Part shown: in pieces, positions 1 through 8,871 of the stretch
Position numbering within the stretch: the first letter of the stretch is position 1
Layout: each line of letters starts with the position of its first letter
Assembly (NCBI RefSeq): GCF_009602705.1
Contig: NZ_VSWH01000001.1
Location: 4,575,001-4,639,000 of the forward strand
Length of the DNA: 64,000 bases
DNA from: Chryseobacterium vaccae
GTDB taxonomy: Bacteria; Bacteroidota; Bacteroidia; Flavobacteriales; Weeksellaceae
Direction of reading: 5' to 3'
Made by a program: the position numbers and the translations under genes
The notes under the pieces: generated by a model
Databases searched by the model: none
The model's input: the letters and a program-made list of their open reading frames with translations, nothing else
What the model was told of the DNA's origin: nothing

Positions 1-78
1 TCCGGAGAATCGGAAATTATGGTGTATATAGGGAGGGATTCTACACAGATCCGAACCATCCTCTTCAGAATAGCATAA
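1..78 (+). CDS. C-terminal tail of a truncated CDS, function unknown
   Basis: Frame 1 is open from the first base to a TAA at 76-78 and encodes 25 residues ending in RTILFRIA. The mix of charged and hydrophobic residues (for example IMVYIGRD) reads like real protein. The start lies outside the window, so the family cannot be named. It could instead be a fragment left by insertion of the neighbouring recombinase. Confidence 0.45.
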   Translation, partial: SGESEIMVYIGRDSTQIRTILFRIA

Positions 79-289
79 CAATCCACTATTTTAATCATTT
101 TCAAATTACTGCCATGATTCTGCAATAAATGTAAATTATGCTATTATCTAGTAGAACAGAATATGACCGAAGCGTAAAAACTATTTGTCAGAACATGTAT
201 ATAAACTAATCAAATAAATTGTTCTGTTTTTCGTTTAATATATAGGAGTTTTTAAATATAATAAAGGATTTTATAATAATACTCACGCC

Positions 290-1858
290 ATGCAAGCCGT
301 TTATCTGTACATACGAGTCAGTACTGATGAACAGGCTGTAAAAGGATATTCCCAACGCAGCCAGCTGGATCGACTTGTGCACTATTGTAAAGATCACAAT
401 CTCATTGTTGCCAAAACTATTTTCGAAGACTATTCGGCAAAAACATTTAACCGGCCGAGTGGAACAAACTGTTCGCTGAGCTTAAGCTCACTAAAAACCA
501 ATCTTCACTTATTCTCTTTACTTATTGGGATCGTTTCAGCCGCAATATTATGGACGCTTACAAGATGTTAGAAAGATTGCAGAATATGAAAGTCTCCATT
601 CAGGCAATTGAACAGCAGATAGACTTCTCAATCCCGGAAAGTAAAATTATGTTGGCAATGTATTGGGCTACTTCTGAAGTAGAAAACGATAAAAGAAGCC
701 GTAATGTACGTTTGGGAATGCAAAAAGCAAGACTGGAAGGAAGATGGATCAATAAAGCTCCTCTAGGATATAGAAATAAAATTACATCTGATGGGAAAAA
801 ATATATAGACATCTACGAACCGGAAGCATATATTATCCGTGAGGCTTTTACAGCTATAGTGAGACAAAATAAATATTGTTTAACTGAAATATACAAGGAT
901 GCGGTATCAAATGGGCTTAATTGTAGTAGAAGTGCTTTTTATCGCCTGGTAAGAAATCCTATTTATTGTGGTAAAATAAAAATTCCGGCATTTGAAGATA
1001 AAGCTGAAAAAATTGTTGAGGGTACTCATGAGCGTCTTATACCTGTCGTTTTATTTGATCATGTTCAAAGAATAATAAAAGACGCAGATTTAAACCATCC
1101 TAAAAAATTAACTTCAAAAAGGATAGCTAATGAAAATTTAATTTTTAGAGGTGTTCTACAATGTCCTAATTGTGGAAATACGCTTACAGGAATTGGATCG
1201 CAGGGACATACTAAAAAATATTATTATTACCACTGTATGGGACGTTGTTCATACCGGGTAAGAGCTGACGTTATCAATTTGAGTTTTCTTTCATTCCTTA
1301 AGAATAATAGAGTGGTAGAACCATTTTTAGAACTTGCCAATAGTATTTCAAAGGAAATTTATGGTGAAGAACATCATGATTATATTCAGAAAAAAGAGGA
1401 GATAAATGGAAAAATTAATTAATAGGGGATTCAATGCGCAAAAGCTATTTTCAAATGGGAATATTGACTATGATGATTATATACTAATAAGAAGTTGTTG
1501 CCAGGAATCTTTAAAAGATAATACTGATAAATTGAGACAGCAGGCTTTAAAAATAGTCGCAGAGAAACATACAGAAAAGGGAACTGATTACGTAATTAAC
1601 CACTTAGGGGAGTTTTATGAAAATTCAGATACTATAACCAAACAGAGAATTATCAGGTTGTTTTTTCCGGAGAAAGTAAAGGTAATAGAAGGGAATATTG
1701 AAGAAATGCTATCAGAAAGTGTTAAGACCATATTTGGATTAACTGTTTCAGCTTCGAAAATAAAAGAAATCCATGGTCAGCAGACAGACCAGGCAATAGT
1801 TGAATTTTTTAAAGAATTATATTTTTTAGGGTATGAACAAAACTTAAAAAATATCTAA
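290..1858 (+). pseudogene. Large serine recombinase, disrupted by two frameshifts
   Basis: The N-terminus (about residues 1-56) carries the resolvase signature YIRVSTDEQA with the presumed nucleophilic serine, then GYS and the YC motif. Frame 2 is lost near 455-457, where one base appears to be missing: reading resumes in frame 1 as EWNKLFAELKL and runs through a recombinase domain and a zinc ribbon (CPNC then HCMGRC). Near 1418-1428 one extra T in an ATTAATTAAT stretch returns the gene to frame 2 (RGFNAQKLF) for the C-terminal coiled-coil region. The rebuilt protein would be about 520 residues, normal for phage or ICE-type large serine recombinases. The two shifts cancel, so this is either an inactive relic or an assembly error. 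No other mobile-element genes are next to it. Confidence 0.85.
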
Positions 1859-2232
1859 AAATTGATGGATTAGTTTTTGATTTTTCAGAGTAAAGCTGAT
1901 TCATTAAATTGTATTTGTATAAAACGCTGAAAAACAGTTTTTTTAGGGTGTTTGAAGTGTTCGAGATCCTGTATAGATAACTTGATGGGCTTGTCTTTTC
2001 GAACTTTTTGTTCCAAAGAAAAAAAACACTTTTGGTATTTAATTGATCTTCAGTTGTTTAGTGTTTTCAATAAGGTTCGAATCCTGTCAGGTTTGTGACA
2101 ATAATATGGAGTTTTAATCGAAAAATTGACCAAAAAAGATAAAATATTGGTTTTTAAAGAAAAAATTTTTGCTTTATAACATAAGGTAAAACAGTAAAAA
2201 GTACGTTAAATATGCTGAATAAGAGGTATTTA
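1859..2232. other. Non-coding gap with a tRNA T-arm-like scrap
   Basis: I see no convincing reading frame in these 374 bases. A T-loop-like string, GGTTCGAATCC, occurs at 2074-2084 on the plus strand with no surrounding cloverleaf. It may be a decayed tRNA 3' end left by past integration, which would suit the recombinase remnant upstream, or it may be chance. Confidence 0.35.
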
Positions 2233-2279
2233 TAAATAAAATGACACCATTTGGCCTAAATTGTCCTAATGGTGTCATT
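2233..2279 (-). terminator. Rho-independent terminator of the tRNA-Ser/Pro/Arg operon
   Basis: A perfect 12-bp inverted repeat (AATGACACCATT at 2240-2251, AATGGTGTCATT at 2268-2279) encloses a 16-nt loop. On the minus strand it is followed by TTTTATTT and starts four bases after the 3' end of tRNA-Arg. Confidence 0.8.
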
Positions 2280-2282
2280 AAG

Positions 2283-2356
2283 TGAGCGCGAAAGGATTCG
2301 AACCTTTGACCGTCTGCTTAGAAGGCAGATGCTCTATCCAGCTGAGCTACGCACCC
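2283..2356 (-). tRNA. tRNA-Arg (anticodon TCT)
   Basis: On the minus strand a 7-bp acceptor stem (GGGTGCG with CGCGCTC, one G-T pair), a D-arm, an anticodon loop CTTCTAA and a TTCGAAT T-loop fold cleanly in 74 nt. The anticodon TCT reads AGA. CCA is not encoded. It is the last gene of a three-tRNA transcript. Confidence 0.95.
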
Positions 2357-2397
2357 CTAAAAGAGTTGTTTCCGCTTAATATTATAAGCTTTAAAAG

Positions 2398-2472
2398 TCG
2401 GGGCGGCAGGATTCGAACCTGCGACCTCCTGGTCCCAAACCAGGCGCGATGACCGGACTACGCTACGCCCCG
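2398..2472 (-). tRNA. tRNA-Pro (anticodon TGG)
   Basis: The acceptor strands CGGGGCG and CGCCCCG pair perfectly, and the anticodon stem CCTGG/CCAGG holds the loop TTTGGGA. The T-arm is GCAGG TTCGAAT CCTGC. The gene is 75 nt with no encoded CCA, and is the middle gene of the operon. Confidence 0.95.
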
Positions 2473-2486
2473 AAGTATATTTTAAG

Positions 2487-2571
2487 CGGAGGGTAAGGGA
2501 TTCGAACCCTTGCGACACTTTCGCGTCGACAGTTTAGCAAACTGCTCCGTTAACCACTCCGGCAACCCTCC
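2487..2571 (-). tRNA. tRNA-Ser (anticodon GCT)
   Basis: An 85-nt class II tRNA. The acceptor stem is GGAGGGT/ACCCTCC with discriminator G, the anticodon loop is TTGCTAA, and the long variable arm (GTCGACGCGAAAGTGTCGC) forms its own hairpin. It is the first gene of the minus-strand tRNA operon, about 45 bases after a strong promoter. Confidence 0.95.
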
Positions 2572-2615
2572 TTTTTGTTTATTTTTTAATGATCGTTGTT
2601 CCGTTATTGCGAGTG

Positions 2616-2647
2616 CAAATATAGAACAGATTTCTTTATTTACCAAA
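2616..2647 (-). promoter_or_regulatory. Bacteroidetes-type promoter for the tRNA operon
   Basis: Read on the minus strand: TTTG (2644-2647), a 20-nt spacer, then TATATTTG (2616-2623). This is a full match to the -33/-7 consensus TTTG-N17-23-TAnnTTTG and lies just upstream of tRNA-Ser. Confidence 0.75.
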
Positions 2648-2669
2648 TAAATTTCAAGAAAAATTTACG

Positions 2670-2677
2670 TATTTTTG
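2670..2677 (+). promoter_or_regulatory. -7 box for the amidase gene
   Basis: TATTTTTG matches TAnnTTTG and sits 29 bases before the amidase ATG. No clear -33 TTTG lies at the right distance. The gap is shared with the divergent tRNA promoter. Confidence 0.45.
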
Positions 2678-2706
2678 AGCTAATAAATCATTAAAAAACT
2701 AAACTG

Positions 2707-3732
2707 ATGCGTAAAACATTATATATCATCGGATTAAGCGCTTTTGTTTTTTCATGTACTTCTCAGCAAAATGTGAAAAAAAGTTCTTACCAGCCGAAAA
2801 CCCCCGTAGTACAGGCAAAACCGCCCGTTAAAACTCCGGCTCCCGAACCTCCGAAACCTAAAATTACAAACGAACATGGAGTAGAGTTTTTTACAACCAA
2901 TTTAGCAGATCCCACGAAAAATGACAATACGGCAAGTTATGGTTCCATTGTTTCTGCAAAACCTGCAGGATATAAAGTGGTGAAAACCTATTTTCCTGCT
3001 ATTGCACAAAATTTCAGACAACGTTATCTGATTCTGCATTATACGGCTCTTCCGGATGATAAGTCTGTTACGGTGCTTACTCAGCAGGCAGTAAGTTCCC
3101 ATTATCTGGTAAATAATACCGGAGATAATGAAATTTATCAACTGGTAGATGAAAACAAACGTTCCTATCATGCAGGAGTAAGCGCATGGAGAAGCGATAA
3201 AAATCTGAATGATACTTCAATCGGTATTGAAATTGTTAATACAGGCTTTACTACAGATGCAACCGGAAAAAGAGTATTTGTTCCTTTCAGTGATGAACAG
3301 GTGAAAAAAGTAGCGGCGCTGGCCAAAGATATTGTGACAAGATACCAGATTCCGGCAACCAATGTTCTGGCACACGCAGATATTGCGCCGACAAGAAAAC
3401 AGGATCCGGGGCCAATGTTTCCTTGGAAGAAACTGTATGACGAATATCAGATAGGAATGTGGTATGATGAAGCTGCAAAGCAGAACTTCCTTACCCAGGC
3501 ACAGGTAGATCTGGCGGCTAAATATAACGATGCCTCATTTATCTTTGGTATTCAGACCGCTCTTCAGAAGTTCGGGTATGGACTTGAATTCAGCGGGAAG
3601 TGGGATGATGCTACCAAAAAAACAATAGAAGCTTTCCAGTACCATTTCCGTCCGCAGAATTATGACGGGATCATGGATGCCGAAACATGGGCAATACTTC
3701 AGGCTTTAATGCAAAAATATCCAACGAAATAA
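2707..3732 (+). CDS. N-acetylmuramoyl-L-alanine amidase lipoprotein with peptidoglycan-binding domain
   Basis: This 341-residue protein probably cleaves the amide bond between N-acetylmuramic acid and L-Ala in peptidoglycan. A short signal peptide ends in the lipobox-like FVFSC, followed by a Pro/Lys-rich linker (residues 25-60). The amidase_2/AmpD-type zinc domain (about 95-245) shows LHYTA, the region SHYLVNNTGD, SIGIEIVNTG and the distal AHADIAP motif, supplying the expected His/His/Asp-type ligands. A peptidoglycan-binding_1 fold closes the C-terminus (GIQTALQKFGY ... IEAFQYHF). It is monocistronic, with its own -7 box and a strong terminator. The ATG at 2707 is chosen because it starts the signal peptide. 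Confidence 0.92.
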   Translation: MRKTLYIIGLSAFVFSCTSQQNVKKSSYQPKTPVVQAKPPVKTPAPEPPKPKITNEHGVEFFTTNLADPTKNDNTASYGSIVSAKPAGYKVVKTYFPAIAQNFRQRYLILHYTALPDDKSVTVLTQQAVSSHYLVNNTGDNEIYQLVDENKRSYHAGVSAWRSDKNLNDTSIGIEIVNTGFTTDATGKRVFVPFSDEQVKKVAALAKDIVTRYQIPATNVLAHADIAPTRKQDPGPMFPWKKLYDEYQIGMWYDEAAKQNFLTQAQVDLAAKYNDASFIFGIQTALQKFGYGLEFSGKWDDATKKTIEAFQYHFRPQNYDGIMDAETWAILQALMQKYPTK

Positions 3733-3742
3733 TTTATGTAAA

Positions 3743-3765
3743 GCGCATCGGTTAGATGCGTTTTT
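3743..3765 (+). terminator. Rho-independent terminator after the amidase
   Basis: CGCATC (3744-3749), loop GGTTA, GATGCG (3755-3760), then TTTTT. It ends the amidase transcript before aspA. Confidence 0.8.
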
Positions 3766-3802
3766 GTTATATTTAAAAATTAAAAAAGTTAAAACATCTG
3801 TA

Positions 3803-5203
3803 ATGGAAAATTTCAGAAAAGAGAGTGACCTGCTGGGAGAACTGAACGTGCCGGCAAACGCTTATTATGGAGTTCAGACTCAAAGAGCAATTGACAACTT
3901 CAAGATCTCAGGACAACTTTTGTCTTCATATCCGGATTTTATCAAAGGATTGGCTTTCGTGAAAAAAGCAGCCGCAAAAACCAATTACGAATTGGGGCTG
4001 CTGGATGAAAACCTGTATTTCAAAATAGCAGAAGCCTGTGATGAAATTGCAGCAGGAAAATACCATGAACAATTCCCTGTAGATATGATTCAAGGGGGAG
4101 CCGGTACTTCAATCAACATGAATGCCAATGAAGTAATAGCGAATATTGTATTGGAAAAACTAGGAAAGAATAAAGGTGAATATGAATTCTGTTCACCTAA
4201 TGATCATATCAACCTTTCCCAGTCTACCAACGATGCCTATCCTACAGGAATTAAAATGGGACTGCTTCACATGAATATGGGCTTAGTTGAAAGACTTGAG
4301 AAAATTGTTGAAGCTTTCCGTGCCAAAGGAAAAGAATTTCAGGATGTCATCAAAATGGGGCGTACCCAGCTTCAGGATGCTGTTCCAATGACTTTAGGGC
4401 AGGAATTCGAGGCTTTTGCAGCAACCCTGGAAGAAGATATTTCCAAACTGAATAACAATGCAGAGCTTTTCGTAGAGGTAAACATGGGGGCGACAGCCAT
4501 CGGAACCGGACTTAATGCTCCGGTAGGTTATGCCATTCTTTGTGCGAAAAATCTGGCCAGAATCACTGGATTTCCGGTTGTTTCTGCACCGGATCTTGTT
4601 GAGGCAACACCAGATACAGGTTCTTATGTGATTTATTCCTCGGCAATGAAGCGTCTGGCGGTAAAATTGTCCAAAATCTGCAACGATTTGAGATTGCTTT
4701 CCTCCGGTCCAAGAGCAGGATTGTTTGAGATCAATCTTCCACCTATGCAGCCGGGATCTTCAATCATGCCGGGAAAAGTAAATCCTGTTATTCCGGAAGT
4801 GGTAAATCAGGTATGCTTTAAAGTAATCGGAAATGATCTTACAGTAACCTTTGCCGCAGAAGCCGGACAATTACAGTTAAACGTAATGGAACCAGTACTT
4901 TCTCATGCCATTATGGAAAACATCCATTTCCTTTGCAATGCATTGGATACGTTGCGTGAAAAATGTGTAGTGGGAATTACAGCCAATAAAGAAGTCTGCC
5001 TGAATATGGTGAAACACAGCATCGGTATTGTAACTGCACTTAACCCATACATCGGATACAAGCAATCTACAGCCATTGCTAAAGAAGCTCTGGAGTCCGG
5101 AAAAAGCGTGTACAACCTTGTTCTGGAGAAAGGAATTCTTTCCCAGGAAAAGCTGGATGAGATTCTTGATCCTAAAAACATGCTGAAACCGCATAACAAA
5201 TAA
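3803..5203 (+). CDS. aspA: Aspartate ammonia-lyase (aspartase)
   Basis: Catalyses reversible deamination of L-aspartate to fumarate and ammonia in the cytoplasm. The protein is 466 residues, near the usual 470-480. It opens with the family-typical FRKESDLLGELNVPANAYYGVQT and carries the fumarase/aspartase signature GSSIMPGKVNP in the flexible catalytic loop, plus SPNDHINLSQSTND and GRTQLQDAVP. The ATG at 3803 is preferred over an in-frame upstream start at 3764, because the extra 13 residues overlap the terminator tail and are not family-like. Fumarate lyases share this fold, but the GELNVPANAYYGVQTQRA start and the overall sequence favour aspartase. Confidence 0.93.
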   Translation: MENFRKESDLLGELNVPANAYYGVQTQRAIDNFKISGQLLSSYPDFIKGLAFVKKAAAKTNYELGLLDENLYFKIAEACDEIAAGKYHEQFPVDMIQGGAGTSINMNANEVIANIVLEKLGKNKGEYEFCSPNDHINLSQSTNDAYPTGIKMGLLHMNMGLVERLEKIVEAFRAKGKEFQDVIKMGRTQLQDAVPMTLGQEFEAFAATLEEDISKLNNNAELFVEVNMGATAIGTGLNAPVGYAILCAKNLARITGFPVVSAPDLVEATPDTGSYVIYSSAMKRLAVKLSKICNDLRLLSSGPRAGLFEINLPPMQPGSSIMPGKVNPVIPEVVNQVCFKVIGNDLTVTFAAEAGQLQLNVMEPVLSHAIMENIHFLCNALDTLREKCVVGITANKEVCLNMVKHSIGIVTALNPYIGYKQSTAIAKEALESGKSVYNLVLEKGILSQEKLDEILDPKNMLKPHNK

Positions 5204-5213
5204 AAAACAATCC

Positions 5214-5257
5214 ATAAGTGATAAATGGTGGCCATCGGTACATCATTTATCACTTAT
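5214..5257. repeat. Intergenic inverted repeat (GATAAATG type)
   Basis: A perfect 14-bp inverted repeat (ATAAGTGATAAATG at 5214-5227 and its complement at 5244-5257) with a 16-nt spacer, directly after aspA. It may act as a terminator, but related arms recur near 11927-11978 and 14337-14391, so it is more likely a member of a dispersed small repeat. Confidence 0.6.
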
Positions 5258-5277
5258 TATTTAGTACTTATCATATC

Positions 5278-6132
5278 TTGAGGTTTTTAATTATAATTCC
5301 TGCCCACAACGAAGAGGAAAATCTTCCGTTCACACTGGATTCTTTACAGCAGCAAAGTTTTAAAGATTTTAAAGTCGTGATTGTTAATGACGGTTCAGTA
5401 GACCGTACTCCTGAGATCATCAGAAGATATACAGAGAATGATTCCCGTTTTCAGACGGTCAACCTTCAGAAGTCTGCCCACCAGCCGGGATCTAAAGTCG
5501 TCAATGCTTTTAAAAACGGATTGCAGACCCAAAATGTAGAAGAATTTGAGATCATTTGCAAATTTGACGCGGATATTATTCTTCCTGAAAACTATCTGGA
5601 AACCATAGAAAAAGCATTCAAAGATAATCCTGAATACGGGCTTGCAGGAGGTTTGTTATACATAGAAAAAGAAGGAAACTGGGTGTATGAAGGAAATTCA
5701 AACAAACATCATGTAAGAGGTCCTATGAAAGCCTACCGGAAAGAATGTTTTCTTCAGATGGGAGGGCTAAGAGAAACTTTAGGCTGGGATAATATCGATT
5801 CTATTTTATTGGAAAATCTGGGTTGGAAAGAAATGGTACTGCCTGAACTCCATGTAAAATTAATTAAAGTAAAAGGAGCTGATTACACCATCAGGCCCGC
5901 CGACTATTACGGCCGGTATTTTTATTTCTTAGGCCTGAACAGATTTCTTGCCTATATTGCCGCCTCAAAAGAAGCTGCAAAAAGCAGATCAGTTTCTTTT
6001 TTCTTCAAAATTACCGGAGCTTATGAAAATTGCAGATCCAAAAAACTGGAACTCAAACTTTCTGAAGAGGAACAAAAAGCAGTCAATGATCAGCGTTGGA
6101 AAATGCTGAAGAAAAAATGGCTTAAAATGTAG
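5278..6132 (+). CDS. Family 2 glycosyltransferase
   Basis: A 284-residue GT-A fold enzyme, presumably transferring a sugar from a nucleotide donor onto a cell-surface polysaccharide or lipid. Motifs: LIIIPAHNEEENLPFTLDSL at the N-terminus, VIVNDGSVDRT, and the DXD-like CKFDADIILPENYL. WDNIDSILLENLGW resembles the acceptor-side ED loop. I chose the TTG at 5278, which gives the family-typical MRFLIIIPAHNEE start. The upstream GTG at 5218 would add 20 unlikely residues and lies inside the inverted repeat. It starts a small polysaccharide neighbourhood with the next three genes. Confidence 0.85.
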   Translation: MRFLIIIPAHNEEENLPFTLDSLQQQSFKDFKVVIVNDGSVDRTPEIIRRYTENDSRFQTVNLQKSAHQPGSKVVNAFKNGLQTQNVEEFEIICKFDADIILPENYLETIEKAFKDNPEYGLAGGLLYIEKEGNWVYEGNSNKHHVRGPMKAYRKECFLQMGGLRETLGWDNIDSILLENLGWKEMVLPELHVKLIKVKGADYTIRPADYYGRYFYFLGLNRFLAYIAASKEAAKSRSVSFFFKITGAYENCRSKKLELKLSEEEQKAVNDQRWKMLKKKWLKM

Positions 6133-6179
6133 AATCTAATGGGATGAAATTTGAAATAAACACATAATATATTCAATAG

Positions 6180-6199
6180 AAACGGGCTTTAGCCCGTTT
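6180..6199. repeat. Short perfect palindrome between glycosyltransferase genes
   Basis: AAACGGGCT-TT-AGCCCGTTT, a 9-bp stem with a tiny loop and no T tract on either strand. It lies in the 109-base gap between two glycosyltransferase genes and could be a processing or partial termination signal, or a dispersed intergenic palindrome. Confidence 0.5.
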
Positions 6200-6241
6200 A
6201 AAACTATAATAAACCAACCAATTAAAATCTCCGGTTCAACA

Positions 6242-7282
6242 GTGAAAAAAATCGCCTACATCGAAATAGATACCCATGCAGAAATTGCGCAGGCTTTCAT
6301 GAACATCATGAAGGATTCATCAGATTTTGCAGTAGATTATTATTTTTCAGAAAGAATAAGGAATAGGATTGAAGAGAATGGAGAAAAAGGATTTCTGTCG
6401 GATAGCTCTATGATTCTGGATCAGCTGAGTTCAAAAAAATATGATCTCATTATCATCGGAACCGTTCACAGGTATTTTAATACTTTTCAGGCAATAGTGC
6501 AGAAATACAATACTGTTGTTATTGTTCATAATATTAACTTTTCACAATCTTCAAAATGGTCTTTGTTAAAGAGTATTTTCAAATCAGATATTATTTATAG
6601 AGTAAAGCTTTGGTGGAAAGAAGGATTGCTGCAGTCTTCAAAAGTGTATCAGAAAGCGAAAAGGCTTTTGGTTCTGGATGAAGAGCTTTCTTCGGATCAA
6701 CGTATATTCCTGCCGCTTTTCTATACTGAAGTTTTTGAAAAAACAGATAACGATCATACGGTCATCGTAATTCCGGGAGGAGTGTCTCAAAAAAGAAGAG
6801 ATTATCATCATGTTTTTAACGTAATGAAGAACCTGAAAACTCAGGAAAGATATGAATTTATTTTCCTCGGAAAAGCTCAGGGTAATGAATTGAAACAGCT
6901 TGAAAGACTATCTGAAAGCCTTCCCGAAAATATTATGATTCAGTATTTTCCGGACAGGGTTTCCAATGAAGATTTTGAAAAATGGATGCAGAAAGCAGAG
7001 GTTTTATGGTGCCCGATTCAGCAGAAAACAGCGTTTTTCAGCCTTGAAGAAACCTATGGATTAACAAAAATGACCGGAAATCTGGGAGATGCTGTCGCCT
7101 ATGGGAAAATGGCTGTTTTTCCTGAAAATTACCCTTCAAAACTTGAATTTATTATCCCGGAAAAGCAAGATGTAATCAGCCAGTTCACAGAGCTGAAAAA
7201 TACTCAGTTCGATTTTCAGAAAACATACAATAAAAGTTCCGTTCAGAAAAGATTGGAAAACGTCCTGAAAAGCCTTCTTTAA
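6242..7282 (+). CDS. Glycosyltransferase-like protein
   Basis: A 346-residue soluble protein with a two-lobed alternation of beta strands and helices typical of GT-B enzymes. N-terminal lobe: KKIAYIEIDTHAEIAQ, YDLIIIGTVHRYFNTFQ, TVVIVHNINF. C-terminal lobe: HTVIVIPGGVSQKRRDY, YEFIFLGKAQGNELKQL, and near the end the loop TYGLTKMTGNLGDAVAYGKM where GT4 enzymes bind the donor. The start is GTG at 6242; no closer ATG gives the KKIAYIEI strand. The sugar and acceptor cannot be told. Its place between a GT2 gene and a flippase suggests surface glycan assembly. Confidence 0.6.
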   Translation: MKKIAYIEIDTHAEIAQAFMNIMKDSSDFAVDYYFSERIRNRIEENGEKGFLSDSSMILDQLSSKKYDLIIIGTVHRYFNTFQAIVQKYNTVVIVHNINFSQSSKWSLLKSIFKSDIIYRVKLWWKEGLLQSSKVYQKAKRLLVLDEELSSDQRIFLPLFYTEVFEKTDNDHTVIVIPGGVSQKRRDYHHVFNVMKNLKTQERYEFIFLGKAQGNELKQLERLSESLPENIMIQYFPDRVSNEDFEKWMQKAEVLWCPIQQKTAFFSLEETYGLTKMTGNLGDAVAYGKMAVFPENYPSKLEFIIPEKQDVISQFTELKNTQFDFQKTYNKSSVQKRLENVLKSLL

Positions 7283-7363
7283 TATTATTTTTGGTGCTAA
7301 AATCCATTCAATAAAACTTGTCCGTTTTTAGACCTCAAAAACTTCCATCTTCCTGCTTCCTTC

Positions 7364-8863
7364 CTATTTAAACTTAAAAATACTTTTAATAAACTTCATA
7401 TTCAGATAATCTTCAATCGGGAAAATTTTGGTGAAATAATTTCCGATATAGATCAAAATGAGTACAACAGCAGGTTTATACATCAGATTGATGAAATTAC
7501 TGTTGAAATTCGGAAGAACAATAGCTACAGTGATAGCCAGTGTACAAATAATGGAAACGAAAATCATTTCGATAGTAAGCGGTGAAACCTTGAATACAAT
7601 ATAATTGAAAATGATTTTAACAACATTATAGGTTGTAAGGGAAATGGCTGTAGACAGGGCAATTCCAATAAGTTTCAGCTCCGTATTTTTAATGAAGTAA
7701 TAATTCAGTCCAATCGTTAATCCGGCCAGTAAAAGCATGACCAGAATATTGAATCTGTAATATTTCGAAAGAGAAATAATATTTCCATTGAATCCGGTAG
7801 CGAGATCCAGCAAAACAGCAGATCCCCAGATCCATACTACGGGTTCATATTCTCTCAGCATCGTTCCGTTCTTCGGCATAAATTGCGTCAGATAAGGAAA
7901 TCCTACCATAATGCAGGAGAATAATACAGCGCCAAGGAAATATAATGTAAGTGATGTTTTTTTATGGAACTTGTCAAGAGCTTCCATATCGCCGTCAGCA
8001 AGGTTTTTACTGATGATAGGAGCGGAAATGTTAAACAGGCCCAGCTGTGGAATAGAAATCAATGAAATTAAAGCATATAAAACAGAATAAATTCCGTTTT
8101 CCTCCATTCCCATAAACTCTCCGATCATAAAGCTGTTGATGGCCAGATAATTTCCAAAAGTTCCTAAAAAACCAAAGAAACAGTAATTGAGAAACTCTTT
8201 CCAGAAATTGTCTTTCTTAAAATAGCTCGTGTCGAGATCAAAATGTATTTTATCAAGCTTATTCGTGTAATAAACATATCCCAGGAGCATTAAAGCAAAC
8301 ATTCCGAAAAAGAATACAAATGCAATCCGCTGCGAAAGAACCTGTCCGTATTGTAAATACGTAAAATAAGCAAACAGGAGGAATGCGCCCAGGTTGGCTA
8401 TTTTCGGAAAAAGATTGTCGAAGATATTGGAAACTACAATTCTCTTATAGTTGGATACATATTTATTGAAAATGGCACAGAGCGATAAAACCAGAATTAA
8501 GGGTAGAATAATTTCTTTAATTTTCCAGGCTTCCGAATGAAGGAATTTTGGATAAAAATAAGGGATAACAAAAAATACAACAGAAAATATAAGGAAATTA
8601 ATCAATATTGTAACGAGGGACAAAGACAGCATATTTTGATTTTTACCGTCTTTTTGCAAAGAATTAAAATACTTCACATTTGCATAGGAAATTCCGAAGA
8701 CAACGAACGGAACAAGCATTTCTGCCGTCTGCATACTGTAACGCAGTTTTCCGTAAAACTCAAAATCACTCGGAAAAATGAAAATGGCAGATACCGTACC
8801 CAGCAAAAAACCAATATAACCTATGATGGAATATTTGAAGCCTTGTCTCGCTACTACACTCAT
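7364..8863 (-). CDS. Oligosaccharide flippase family protein (Wzx/MATE-like)
   Basis: A 499-residue integral membrane protein with about 12-14 hydrophobic segments, starting with the family-typical ARQGFKYSIIGYIGFLLGT. Flippases of the MOP superfamily move lipid-linked oligosaccharide repeat units across the inner membrane. Conserved-looking landmarks are FVVFGISYANVKYF in an early loop and GNYLAINSFMIGEFMGMEENGIYSV mid-protein. It is translated eight bases after the FkbM methyltransferase on the same strand, so the two are cotranscribed. It converges with the glycosyltransferase at 6242-7282. Confidence 0.85.
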   Translation of the reverse strand: MSVVARQGFKYSIIGYIGFLLGTVSAIFIFPSDFEFYGKLRYSMQTAEMLVPFVVFGISYANVKYFNSLQKDGKNQNMLSLSLVTILINFLIFSVVFFVIPYFYPKFLHSEAWKIKEIILPLILVLSLCAIFNKYVSNYKRIVVSNIFDNLFPKIANLGAFLLFAYFTYLQYGQVLSQRIAFVFFFGMFALMLLGYVYYTNKLDKIHFDLDTSYFKKDNFWKEFLNYCFFGFLGTFGNYLAINSFMIGEFMGMEENGIYSVLYALISLISIPQLGLFNISAPIISKNLADGDMEALDKFHKKTSLTLYFLGAVLFSCIMVGFPYLTQFMPKNGTMLREYEPVVWIWGSAVLLDLATGFNGNIISLSKYYRFNILVMLLLAGLTIGLNYYFIKNTELKLIGIALSTAISLTTYNVVKIIFNYIVFKVSPLTIEMIFVSIICTLAITVAIVLPNFNSNFINLMYKPAVVLILIYIGNYFTKIFPIEDYLNMKFIKSIFKFK

Positions 8864-8871
8864 ACTGTTTT

